Assembly: GCF_027409185.1 (NCBI RefSeq)
Contig: NC_084463.1
Span: 66,325,852 to 66,389,851 of the forward strand
Length of the DNA stretch: 64,000 nucleotides
Direction of reading: 5' to 3'
From: Cynocephalus volans
Taxonomy: Eukaryota; Chordata; Mammalia; Dermoptera; Cynocephalidae
Made by a program: the position numbers and the translations under genes. Positions 1 to 12,763 of this stretch are shown in pieces; the first letter of the stretch is position 1, and each line of letters starts with the position of its first letter. Below the pieces are notes generated by a model. The model worked only from the letters and a program-made list of their open reading frames with translations. It did not search any database and was not told where the DNA came from.

Positions 1-2159
1 GAAATGAAGACCATGTGGCTTATAAGGGAAGTAAATGTTGATTTTCAACTCAAATCAACAAATTTTCTATTGCCTATCTTTACCTAGTAAGGAACCTAAA
101 TTTCATTATGGAGATAAACTATAACATCAAAAATGGGATAGTAAGTGTCAAACATGGTATAGGCAGTGTTTCTTATGAGAATAAACAGGTTAAATGTTGA
201 TCTGAGTATTTGGGAAAAGTAAGATCATAACCATTACTATTGCTTATCATGTGTCAGGCCCTATGTTAAAGGCTGGACATAGATTATCTCATTTATACCC
301 CAAAATGTCATCAGGGTAGGAACTACTATTCCTATCTCATAGGCAGGACAGGCCCCAAACTGAGCTTCAAGGAAAGACAGTACTTGGAAAGATCCAGTAA
401 ACGAGAAGAAAAAAACTGTTAAAGTGAAGGCATAGAGACTAAATTTTTACATAAACATTTAATCAGCTTTTAAATTTTGTTCTACATTGAAATATTTGCA
501 CATTTGGGAATCTCTTCCTCCAAATAGGCTTTTTTAGTGTAACTTTTTTTAAAAAAAGAAAAAAATCATTTTTTCTCTTCTAGGTGGTATATTAATAGAA
601 GATAAACTCGATAAGTCAGGTACTCTGTTTCCAATGACCTAAAATTTGTGGTGAATGAGGTTTGGATTGTCCAGATAATTACTCTCTAAATTCAATCTTA
701 ATATCTCTAGATACAGCCAGAGAGCCTGCCACTAGAGACAGATGAGTAAAATTAACAATATAACCACAAATAGCCATGAGGGAAGTTCAGGCTGTGTCAC
801 ACTAAAGCCATTCTTCCTGCTATACCCTTTCGCCCTATCCTAACCAGAAGTCTCACCCATGTCTGTGGGTGGGCCTAGGGCAGTCATGCTTGGGAACTGG
901 ATGTTGCTCTAATAGGAACCATATAAAACTAACCAGCTGGCTCAGTGTCAGTATCTCATTACATGACTCATAAAGGAACTGTTTCTTGGCTAGTAAAATA
1001 AAACCTACATCCTAGCATAGGAATAGAGGAGGAATCATCCAGTGGGAAGGGGATACTGAAATTCTTTGGCACAATTCTTATCCCACAAATTCACAATGGC
1101 CCCAGGGATCTCTCCCAACTTACTGTTGTCATCACTGCTCTGGCCTTAGTGTTTCTGTTCCCCTCATTAATCTTTTGGCTCACATACGGAGTCTGTACAC
1201 CCAAATCTTCTTACCACAGCTGAGACAGCAGCTAAAACAATTATTTAAAACACTGATCAAAGACAAGAAACAAATGGGTTAAGAAACAGAGAATATCAAA
1301 CATATTGATCAGGAGTTATTAACCATGAATCAGTTTCAGGCCAGGTTACTTGTATAACATTTTTTGCGTGATGTATATTTATTTGGTGCTTTTCTTCTAG
1401 AGAAACAGCCCACAGCTGTCAGATTTCCAGAAGACTCTAATCTCTCCCAACCCTAGTGATTTCAATCACCTAGTTTATATATTCTATCTTGCTAGTCTCA
1501 TCTCACTATTTCTATTAGTCACACCTCTTCGGAACCTCAGGAATCTAACATCCTGAGGCTAATGTAACTGCACAGGTTGCAGGGAGAAAGGAAATTTGGA
1601 AGACAAGTATTTGTATAGCAGGATATAGCAGCACCTCCCAATGTGAAGAGTCTCAGTAATGGAATACTGCATTGATTTTACTACAAAAAAAGTGGCAGTT
1701 TGTTCATATGCATCAAGCTATAGTCTAAATTTTTTGCAGGATTCTGTTTCGCCTTCAGACCTTGGCTTGATTCCTACTACCTGTACTGTACTGTTACAGC
1801 AGTAGTTACACCAATTGTCTGGTTGGGGTTATTGTTGGATTCCTGCCGACACAGGCAATGGTAAAGCTACGTGACAACACCAATTGTGTGGCTAGGCAAT
1901 TCATAACTAAAGCCAAAACATTTCATTATTTTAGTTATACTAAGTTTCCACTTGTACTGTCAGGGCTAGGGCTCAGACACTTCAAAGCCATTGTACAGAC
2001 TGGGTCATAGACCCCTCACACACAGGTCCACACTAGGTAATTGGGAAAGATCCCGGGAGCCATTGGCAGTCCTCAGCAGTAGCAGCAGAAGCAGCAGTGG
2101 TGGTGGCTTCCCAGGACATCCTGGGGACACCGGCAGCAACAGCTTGCAGCAATGGCCTC
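1..2159. other. No gene seen; MIR-like and unassigned sequence
   Basis: A MIR-like block lies at about 225-345 (tatgttaaaggctggacatagattatctc region split by wear). The stretch 2030-2170 is rich in GCA/GTG trinucleotides (cagcagtagcagcagaagca) before the L1. Nothing else is identified. Confidence 0.6.
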
Positions 2160-2630
2160 CAGCAGCAGTAGCTTTATTTGTAATAGCCAAAACCTGGAAA
2201 TAATCCAGATGTCCACTAATAGGTGAATAGATAAACAAACTGTGGTCTATCTCTACAGTAGAATACTACTCAGCAATGAAATGAACTATCAGTACATGCA
2301 AATCCACAGATGAATCTCAAACCAAAAGAAGCCAGGCAAATGTAAAGTCTGATTCCGTTTATATAAAAGTCTTGAAAATGCAAATTAACCTACAGCAACA
2401 GAAAGCAGGCCCGTGGGTGCCTGGGAATGGGGAGAGACTAAAGGGATTAGAAAGGGACAGGACGGAACTTCGAGGGATGATGAATATATCCCTTACCTTG
2501 ACTGTGGAGATGGTTTCACATGCATCAAACTTATGTCAAAACTCATAAATTTACAATACTTTAAATATGTACAGTTAGCTGTATGTCAATTATACCTCAA
2601 TGAAGCTGTTGAAAAATTTTAGCTCCTCAG
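2160..2630 (+). mobile_element. Ancient L1 3' end
   Basis: atttgtaatagccaaaacct, ccactaataggtgaatagat, tactactcagcaatgaaatg and later tatgtcaattatacctcaat follow the L1 3' end. Many substitutions; no frame. Confidence 0.8.
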
Positions 2631-2747
2631 TTGAACCAGCCACATTTCAAGAGCCATATGTAGCACAGTGGCTACTAAACGGGACATTATAAATAAAGAA
2701 CAGTTCCATCAATGCACAAAGTTCCACTCAACAGGACTGCTCTAGAC

Positions 2748-2943
2748 CAGGGGTCAGGAAACTACACAACAGGAATAACAGCATGTTTTTCTAAATAAAG
2801 TTTTACTGGAACACACAAGCCCATTCATATGCATATTGTTCACAGTGCTACAATGGCAGAGCTGAGGAACTGCAACAGAGTAGGTATGTCCTGCAATCCG
2901 AAAATATTACCTGGTCCTTTAAGAAAAGGTTTGCTGACCCTGC
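2748..2943 (+). mobile_element. hAT-Charlie-type DNA transposon
   Basis: Terminal cagg ggtcaggaaac and gtttgctgaccctg, with internal aagttttactggaacacaca and tgcatattgttcacagtgct. Same family as 60486-60675. Confidence 0.8.
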
Positions 2944-4264
<1,321 letters not shown>

Positions 4265-5800
4265 GCGGGGATGGTGGCAGACACGGCTAGAAACATCTAA
4301 ATCAGTGTCTAAGAGCGGCCCACGTGCACTTGCTCAGGGAACCGTTCCAAGGAAACCCGACCCCGATCGGAATGCTCCCACCACACCGCGGCCATGTTGA
4401 TCGGAATGGCAACGCTACAAGTAGTTGCCCACATCCCTCCTCCCAGCTTTGACAGGGAACACGTGCCACCCCCACCCCCACACAGACACCGAGATCCCTC
4501 TCCAGCTCTGCCCAAGTCCCGAGGGCCAGGGGACGAGTGCAGGGCGAAGGCTCCCCACCTCGGCCCTCGCGACACCCTGACACAGCCCCCGGCTCCCACA
4601 CAGCCCGGCTCTAAGCCAAGCCAAACCTCCATGTACCCGAATGTCGACCGTTAGCATCCATAGTCGCACCTCCAAACTCTGACCACCACTTCGGAGACCT
4701 GCGGCCGATCCAGGACCATCCAGCAGGGCACGGGAACACCTCCCCTCCCCAAATTACCGTAGAGCAGCAGCCGCACCTCCGCGGCTAGATGAGGGGGCTG
4801 AGCCCGGCCACCTACCTTCTAAGTGGCTGGCTGCTGCGCCCACGCAGATGCCGGCGGTCCTGATGACTTCGGAGATGACCCTGCCAAGGGGCGATGCGCG
4901 CCCAGACAACCTCAGGGGACTCAGGGTCCAAGCACGCAGAGGGGCTGGGGGAAGGTGACCCCCCCAGTCCAGGCCCCAGGCCCGGACTGAGGGAGGAGCC
5001 GGGCTGCCGATCCTGCGGCGGGTGGAGATGGGGAGGGAGGCTGCGGGTCGCTCAGGGACGGGTTAAGACTTCGGAGATGGGTTAAGACTTCGGAGACGGG
5101 TTAAGACTTCAGAGACGGGTTAATACTTTGGAGACGGGTTAAGACTTCAGAGATCAATAAGGCAGCTGGTACCGGAGTGAACCGAGAGACAGCAGTGCGG
5201 TCGTCGTCAGGGGCAACAGAACACGCGAAGGCCCTGAATGGAACACCGAGGGCCACAAGCCTCCAGCATTAAAGCCCCGTGACGGCATCCAGCTCACGTG
5301 ACACGGTGGCGGGCTCAGAGGGCGTGCGCGGGGAGAGGGAGCTGCGGCAGCGGCAGCCAAGGGCACGAGACCCCGCTCAGCATCCTCACCTTGGTGCTGG
5401 GGCATCCGGCGATGAGAGACACTCCTGTCAGGGAAGAGGAGTGCCCCGGCTGCCCCCACTAGAGTCTCCTGCTGGGGGGACATCGCTTCCATGAAGAAAA
5501 TGTTCAAGCAAATCCCATTCCAGGAGGAGGCTTCACGGTCATGTCTGCGGGCTGGCGGCCAGAGGGGAGAGGACGTGCAGGCTGAGGCGCCCGCGCTCAG
5601 GCGGGGCGCCGAGCTCCGGGTGTGGGCAGCGCGCCTCCCATGTCGAGGCCATGTATCGCCGCCTGCGCTCGGCACCTCCAGCTGAAGGCGATTTCGGTGG
5701 CGAAGGCCTGTCAGTGCCGGCCCGCCCCGCCTCAGGTCCGCCCCCTCCGCCGTCCACAGGCCTCTGTGCTCTATGGATGGGTTTAACAGCCTATTGGACA
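4265..5800. promoter_or_regulatory. CpG-rich island, candidate promoter region
   Basis: GC- and CpG-rich sequence in an otherwise AT-rich window (ccgcggccatg, gcgatgcgcgcc, gcgtgcgcggggag, ggcgcccgcgctc, gcggggcgccgag). On the minus strand two GGGGCGG-type GC boxes occur near 5715-5750, and consensus-like splice donors follow at AGAAG|gtaggt (exon end 4818) and CCAAG|gtgagg (near 5392), so a minus-strand noncoding first exon is possible. CACGTG E-boxes occur at 4320, 4460 and 5293. No coding exon is recognised. Whether it serves a neighbouring gene, a lncRNA or a retroposed GC-rich sequence cannot be decided here. Confidence 0.6.
5057..5151. repeat. 19-bp minisatellite, five copies
   Basis: Unit gacgggttaagacttcgga repeated at 5057, 5076, 5095, 5114 and 5133 with a few substitutions. 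A related fragment gacttcggagatg occurs at about 4865, and gatcaataa follows the last unit. Confidence 0.92.
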
Positions 5801-5822
5801 CAGCTAAAAAAAAAAAAAAAAA
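5161..5822 (+). other. GC-rich segment ending in poly(A), possible retroposed sequence
   Basis: GC-rich text from 5161 ends in cacagct followed by a run of about 19 A. The octamer atcaataa lies immediately before (5153-5160) and immediately after the A run (5823-5830), which would fit a short target-site duplication of a retroposed RNA. I do not recognise the source. A chance repeat of this AT-rich octamer is possible. Confidence 0.45.
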
Positions 5823-5849
5823 AATCAATAAATTATAAGATAGGTCAGT

Positions 5850-6900
5850 GTAAATATCCAGAATGAACCATTGAGAAAAAAAGAGGTGAAAAACACAGAA
5901 GAGAAGGCAAGCAACAGAGGACACAGCCATAAAGTCTAACACTTTATAATTGGAATCTCAGAAAGACAGAAAGTAGAATGGACCAGAAGAAATATTTTAA
6001 AAGATAATGGCCTAGAATTTTTCAAAACTGCTGAAAAGCATCAACTTGCAGATTCATGAATTTCTATGAAAATTAAAAGAAAAAAAATTTAAAGAAATCT
6101 ACATCTAACAAAACATGGGAAGTTTAGTGAATATGAAAGATAAAGACAAAAATTTAAGAGCATTCAGAGAAAAGTGGACTATTTCCTTCAAAGAAACAAC
6201 AAATAGATTGAGAGCTGGCATTTCAACAGAAAAGAAAAAAGAAACCAGAAGACGATTAAAATACATTTTCAAAGCTCTGAAAAATAATTACTGCCAAACA
6301 AGGTATCTATATTCAAAAAAAAAAAAGATATTTAACTCAGCAAAAATATCCCTCAAGAAGGCAGTTAAAAAAATTTCCAGGCAAAGCAAAGCTAAGAGAA
6401 TTGATCACTTCCAGTATGTCATTAAAGAAAATAACAAAAGAATTCTTTAGAATTTTAAATTGAAGATATGTACGAAGAATTGAGAGAACAAAACGGTGAG
6501 AGTGAGGTAAAATAACTGTTTAAAACAACAATAATAGTATCTTCTTAGTTTAAAATAAACAGAATTAAAATACTCAAAAACTGTAGTGTATAAGTCAGGA
6601 AGATGTGAAAATATTTCCGAGGTCCTTGCATTGCCCAGGAAGAGGGTAAAAATGCAATTAACAATAAATATTAAGCTTTGATAAAGTGATATATCTTAAT
6701 ATTTAGAGTAATTACTAAAAAAATCATAAGAGCATGTAACTACTAAGGAAACAAAGATTAAATAATTAAAGTTATCAATTCAGTAACTAGAAACCTAAAT
6801 AACTAAAAAACTCCTTGTCTAAAAGCTAGGAAAAAAACAGCAAATTAAACCTAAGGGGAGTAAAACTAAAGAAATAATAGTGTAATGCCAATAAAAATTT
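5850..6900 (+). mobile_element. Ancient L1M/HAL1-like fragment
   Basis: Text such as gaccagaagaaatattttaa, tagaatttttcaaaactgct and gcaaaaatatccctcaagaa follows old L1M/HAL1 order. An accidental 111-codon frame at 6115-6450 lies within it and carries no gene signature. Confidence 0.6.
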
Positions 6901-6939
6901 AAATAGATTTTTAGGTAAGAATTGAAAAGCTGATTCTAA

Positions 6940-7530
6940 AATTTCTATGGATGATCCAGCAATCCCACTATTGGGTATATGCCCAAAAGAATGGGAACCA
7001 TCATGTCAAAGAGATATTTGCATTCCCATGTTTACTGCAGCTCTATTTATAAAAGCCAAGATATGGAATCCACCTAAATGTGCATCGACAGATGACTGGA
7101 TAAAGAAAATACGGCATATATACACAGTGGAATACTACTCAGCCATAAAAAAGAATGAAATTCTGCCATTTGGAACAACATGGATGAACTTGGAGAAAAT
7201 TATGTTAAGTGAATAAGCCAGGCACAGAAAAAGAAATACTGCATGTCCTCACTCATAAATGGGGCTAAAAAAGAAACAGCAAACACAATAAGACATGGAA
7301 CTTTCAGAAGGAGAGATCAGAGCTATAGTTGTTAGAAGGGGAAGGGGAGTGGGAGGAGGGTTAGGGAGAAATTGGTTAATGGACACAAAGAATGAGTAAG
7401 TTTATAACAATGAATATGTCAACTATACTGATTTGATCATCACGTATTGTACGTAAATACTGATAGTCAATTCTGTACCCCACAAATATGATAATCAATT
7501 ATGTTGCAATTAAAAATAAAATTAAAAAAT
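6940..7530 (+). mobile_element. L1 3' end (ORF2 tail and 3' UTR)
   Basis: Reads [36 protein letters not shown] and YYSAIKKNEILPFGTTWMN, the L1 ORF2 carboxy terminus, then 3' UTR with caatta...aaaataaaatt tail. 5'-truncated, middle-aged. Confidence 0.9.
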
Positions 7531-8131
7531 AAAATTTGTATGGAATTACAAAGGTCTAAGAATAAACACAGCATTCTTGAAGAATTAGGTGAGATAATTT
7601 TCTTTACCAGGTACCAAGACTTCTGAAAAATCTCCATTATCAAGATAGTGCAATACTGCATAAGGAGAAGACAAATGGATTTAGTAGATTAAAAAGATGG
7701 GTATTTCAAAAGAGGCTGGAATCGTGAAGGAAAAAAATGGAAAAAACAAAATTTCTGAAATCAAAAGTTCAGAAAGAATTGACTGTAAATCAGACACAAT
7801 AGAAAAAAAAAAAAAAACCAATAAACCTGAAGACAGGTAAACTGAAATTATCTAAACTATCCATACAACTTAAGATTAAGTAGTCAAGTAACTAGAAATC
7901 ACAACTGACTTTAACATAAGAAAAAAATTTTAATATCCCTATATATACTAAAGAATTCAAAATTAAAAACTTTCTGACAAAAATTCTCCAGGTACCACTG
8001 GCTTCAATGGTGAATTCTACCAAGCTCTTAAGGGTAAAACAATCTTACACAAAAACATCCAATTCCTCTTATGTGGCAAGTATAACCCTTACATCAAAAC
8101 CTGCAAAGGACATTATAAAAAAAAATTATAG

Positions 8132-8290
8132 GGCCGGCCCCATGGCTCACTTGGGTGAGTGCGCTGCTGGTAACACCGAGGCCGCAGGTTCGGATCCTAT
8201 ATGGGGATGGCCGGTGCGCTCACTGGCTGAGCGTGGTGCAGACACCACCATGCTGAGGGTTGCAATCCCCTTACCAGTCAAAAAAAAAAA
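8132..8290 (+). mobile_element. tRNA-Ile-derived SINE, composite form (CYN-like)
   Basis: Starts ggccggccccatggctcact, has a tRNA-like B box (ggttcggatcc), a second block starting ggatggccggtgcgctcact with its own B-box-like gttgcaatcccc, and an A tail. Target-site duplication aaattatag at 8123-8131 and 8291-8299. Inserted into the old L1. Confidence 0.85.
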
Positions 8291-8589
8291 AAATTATAGA
8301 CCAGTTTCACTCATGAACATTAAAGCAAAAATTCTTAACAAAATACTAGAAAATTGAACCAAGCAATATATAAAAAGGATAGTACAGAATGACCGATTTG
8401 GGTCTTATGCAGGAATGCAAAAATTGATAAATGTAATTCAGCATATTAACCAATTAAAGGAGAAAAACTGTAAATCATCTTAGTACATGTACAAAAAGCA
8501 CTTGACTAAATTATGCCCCTTCATAATTTAAAAAAGAAAAGCACTCAACAAAGAAGGAATAGAAGGGAACTTCCTCAATTTGATGAAAG

Positions 8590-9060
8590 ACAACTATGAG
8601 GTAGGTAAAAAGACTTTGGTTAACTTTCTAGCTCTATGTCCTTGGCAACCTGATAACAGTAGCATGTCCACAAGCTTTATGCTTATAGTAAAAATGACGT
8701 CTCATTGGTAGAATGAATCTGGACTTGAAGAACTATCAATAATATGATAGGAAGTACAAATTCAGGCTTTCTTGTAATGAACATGTCCCCTACAGAAACC
8801 CTGTAAGAGATAGCTGTAGCGTTGTTACAAGAGATAGCAGCTTCTGAGGGCATGAAGCTTCTATGCCAGGATGGCTCTCCCATCCACTCAATGTGGATCT
8901 TGTCTCCTTGTACCTGAAACTCTCACCTGGGAACCAAAGATAAACCCATGTAATGCAGTAATGGCTCCCACAGAAGAGGCATGCCTGAGTCTGCCCTGAA
9001 GCCAAGTATGGCAATCAAGTCTTCCACCACCAAATGTTTACGTGAACCTAAGAAGACCCT
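8590..9060. other. Unidentified segment inside the old L1
   Basis: About 470 bp (from gaggtaggtaaaaagacttt to gggtaggcaaaaatggaata) has no L1 similarity I can see, while L1 ORF2 text occurs on both sides. It has a minus-strand 74-codon frame but no recognised domain. Likely an insertion of an unnamed repeat or genomic fragment. Confidence 0.5.
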
Positions 9061-10335
9061 TGGGTAGGCAAAAATGGAATAATACATTCTAAATCATACT
9101 TAATGGTAAAATAATAAATGCATTTCTCCTAAGATGTGGAAAAAAGCAAGAATATTCACTCTTACCACTCTTTATTCAATATTATATATTAAAGCTCCTA
9201 ACCACTGAAATAAGGCAAGAAAAATGAATAAACCACATACAGATTGGAAAGGAGAAAATAAAATGGTCTTTAGACCCAGATAACATGGTTGTTTATGCAG
9301 AAAATCCTAAGGAGCCCACCAAAAAATAAATCCTAATAGCACTAACAAGTAAATCTACCTATTTTACAGGATACAAAAATCAAAACACAAACATTAACTG
9401 TATTCAAGGTTTCTTGTACCAGCAACAAACAATTTGAAAATAAATATTTCCCAAGTAACACTGACATATTATCAGAAATCATAAAACACTTAAGAAACAA
9501 ATACGAAACTCTAAGACCTTGCTCCAAAACTCCAAAACACTGCTGTCAGAATTGAAACTCTAAAGAAACAAATGAAGAGATACAGCAAGCTCATAAACTG
9601 GAAAAGTCAACACTGTTAAGACATCAAATCTCCTCAAACTGATCGATGATATTGCAGTTAAAATCCCAACGTGTTTTTTATAGAAACTTACAAGCATCTT
9701 CTAAAATTTATATGAAAATCCAGAAGATTTAGCACAGGCAAAACAATAGGCAACAATACTGAGGAAGAATAAAGTTGAAAGGCTCATATTACCTGTTTCC
9801 ATGACTCACTGTGAACCACAGTAATTAAGGCAGTAAATGATACCGGCAATAAGGATAGATAGAGATCACATGGACCATAATAGGAAGTGTTAAAATGGAC
9901 CCAAATAAACAGATAAACTGAGTTTAGGCTTGAGTTAAAGTTATTCATTGGAGGAAGGACAGTCTTGGAGGAAGGACAATCTTGTGAAAAACATGATCTA
10001 TAAGAAGTGAAAATCCACATGGAAATAAATACATCTCAATCCTCCCCACCTCACACAACATATTAAAAATTAATTACAATAGAACATAAAAGCTACAACT
10101 ATAAAATTCCTACAAAATAGTCAAGTATAGAATGTTAGTGACATCTTGCTATGGGCAAAGCCTTCATAAGGCACAAAAACCACTAGCCAAAAAGAAATTA
10201 AAATGATAAACTGGACTCCAAAGTTAAAAATTTCTCAAAAGACACCATAAAAAAAAAAAAAAGCCACAGACAGAAAATATATGCAATAATATATTTGACA
10301 AAGGATTTAACCAGATTCTATAAAGAAAAAAATCC

Positions 10336-12747
10336 CTTACAGCAACATATACGAAAAATTATTCATCACGATCAAGTGGGATTCATCCCAGGGATGCAAG
10401 GTTGGTTCAACATACGCAAATCAATAAATGTGATACACCATATTAATAAACTCAAACACAAGGACCATATGATCATCTCTATAGATGCTGAAAAAGCATT
10501 TGATAAAGTTCAGCACTCATTCATGACAAAGACCCTCTATAAGTTAGGTATAGAGGGAAAGTATCTCAACATAATTAAAGCCATATATGCCAAACCCACT
10601 GCCAATATCATCCTGAATGGGGAAAAGCTGAAAGCTTTTCCTTTAAGAACAGGCACTAGACAAGGATGCCCACTCTCACCACTCCTATTCAACATAGTGT
10701 TGGAAGTACTAGCCAGAGCAATCAGAGAAGAGAAGGAAATAAAGAGCATCCAGATTGGAAAAGATGAAGTCAAACTGTCCCTGTTTGCAGATGACATGAT
10801 CCTATATATCGAACAGCCTAAAACCTCTACAAAAAAACTGTTGGAATTGATAAATGATTTCAGCACAGTAGCAGGATACAAAATCAACACACAAAAATCA
10901 GTAGCATTTCTTTTCTCCAATAGTGAACATGCAGAAGGAGAAATCAAGAAAGCCTGCCCATTTACAATAGCCACCAAAAAAATAAAATACTTAGGAATTG
11001 AGTTAACCAAGGAGGTGAAAAATCTCTATAATGAGAACTACAAACCACTGCTGAGAGAAATTAGAGAGGATACAAGAAGATGGAAAGATATTCCATGCTC
11101 TTGGATTGGAAGAATCAACATAGTCAAAATGTCCATACTACCCAAAGTGATATACAAATTCAATGCAATCCCCATCAAAATTCCAAAGACATTTTTCTCA
11201 GAAATGGAAAAAACTATTCAGACATTTATATGGAACAATAAAAGACCACGCATAGCCAAAGCAATGCTGAGCAAAAAAAATAAAGCTGGAGGCATAACAC
11301 TACCTGACTTTAAGCTATACTACAAAGCTATAATAACCAAAACAGTATGGTACTGGCATAAAAACAGACACACTGACCAATGGAATAGAATAGAGAATCC
11401 AGAAATCAACCCACACACTTACTGCCATCTGATCTTTGACAAAGGCACCAAGCCTATTCACTGGGGAAGGGACTGCCTCTTCAGCAAATGGTGCTGGGAT
11501 AACTGGATATCGATATGCAGGAGAATGAAACTAGATCCATACCTCTCACCGTATACTAAAATCAACTCAAAATGGATTAAGGATTTAAATATACACCCTG
11601 AGACAATAAAACTTCTTAAAGAAAACAGAGGAGAAACACTTCAGGAAATAGGACTGGGCACAGACTTCATGAATACGACCCCAAAAGCACGGGCAACCAA
11701 AGGAAAAATAAACAAATGGGATTATATCAAACTAAAAAGCTTCTGCACAGCAAAAGAAACAATTGAAAGAGTTAAAAGACAACCAACAGAGTGGGAGAAA
11801 ATATTTGCAAAATATACATCTGACAAAGGATTAATATCCAGAATATATAAGGAACTCAAACAACTTTACAAGAAGAAAACAAGCAACCCAATTAAAAAAT
11901 GGGCAAAAGAGCTAAGTAGGCATTTCTCTAAGGAAGATATCCAAATGGCCAACAGACATATGAAAAAATGCTCAACATCACTCAGCATCCGGGAAATGCA
12001 AATCAAAACCACATTGAGATACCATCTAACCCCAGTTAGGATGGCTAAAATCCAAAAGACTATGAACGATAAATGCTGGCGAGGCTGCGGAGAAAAAGGA
12101 ACTCTCATACATTGTTGGTGGGACTGCAAAATGGTGCAGCCTCTATGGAAAATGATATGGAGGTTCCTTAAACAATTGCAAATAGATCTACCATACGACC
12201 CAGCCATCCCACTGTTGGGAATATACCCAGAGGAATGGAAATCATCAAGTCGAAGGTATACCTGTTCCCCAATGTTCATCGCAGCACTCTTTACAATAGC
12301 CAAGAGTTGGAACCAGCCCAAATGCCCATCATCAGATGAGTGGATACGGAAAATGTGGTACATCTACACAATGGAATACTACTCAGCTATAAAAACGAAT
12401 GAAATACTGCCATTTGCAACAACATGGATGGACCTGGAGAGAATTATATTAAGTGAAACAAGTCAGGCACAGAAAGAGAAATACCACATGTTCTCACTTA
12501 TTGGAGGGAGCTAAAAATTAATATATAAATTCACACACACACATACACACACACACACACAAACCGGGGGGGGGGGGAGAAGATATAACAACCACAATTA
12601 TTTGAATTTGATATAACAAGCAAACAGAAAGGACATTGTTGGGGGGGAGGGGGGAGGGAGAAGGGAGGGAGGTTTTGGTGATGGGGAGCAATAATCAGCT
12701 ACAATGTATATCGACAAAATAAAATTTAAATAAAAAAAAAAAAAAGA
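10336..12747 (+). mobile_element. Young 5'-truncated L1 (ORF2 3' part, 3' UTR, A-rich tail)
   Basis: Flanked by a perfect 14-bp target-site duplication, aaagaaaaaaatcc, at 10322-10335 and 12748-12761. The element enters inside the ORF2 reverse transcriptase domain and stays open to the stop at 12514: [27 protein letters not shown], the catalytic FADDMILY, then thumb and Cys-rich carboxy-terminal region with [18 protein letters not shown]. The endonuclease domain and ORF1 are missing, so it cannot move by itself. The 3' UTR holds a CA run, a G run and a polypurine tract (12640-12675), usual for L1, and ends in A-rich sequence. About 720 uninterrupted codons mark it as the youngest L1 here. Confidence 0.95.
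12531..12580 (+). repeat. CA run and G10+ run in the young L1 3' UTR
   Basis: acacacac with a single T interruption, then aaaccgggggggggggaga. Internal to the L1 at 10336-12747. Confidence 0.9.
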
Positions 12748-12763
12748 AAAGAAAAAAATCCTT

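Larger units (their letters stand above)
7530..10335 (+). mobile_element. Ancient L1 ORF2 remnant, interrupted
   Basis: Degenerate plus-strand L1 ORF2 text, for example the block at 8010-8130 (CCAGGTACCACTGGCTTCAA) resuming after a SINE at 8300-8560 and again at 9085-10250 with recognisable RT-like order. No open frame survives. It hosts the SINE at 8132-8290, the unidentified segment 8590-9060, and the young L1 at its right edge, and resumes at 12764. Confidence 0.75.

Noticed and set aside
5154-5942. 262-codon minus-strand open frame across the CpG island
   Set aside because: It runs through the poly(A)/poly(T) tract and the putative repeat junction, and shows no domain. GC-rich sequence has few stops by chance.
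6115-6450. Lys-rich 111-codon plus-strand frame
   Set aside because: Lies in ancient L1M/HAL1-like sequence and lacks gene context.
10295-10335. ATG start of the 739-codon frame as a gene start
   Set aside because: The first codons belong to the old L1 flank and the target duplication; the frame is a truncated L1 ORF2 with no own start.
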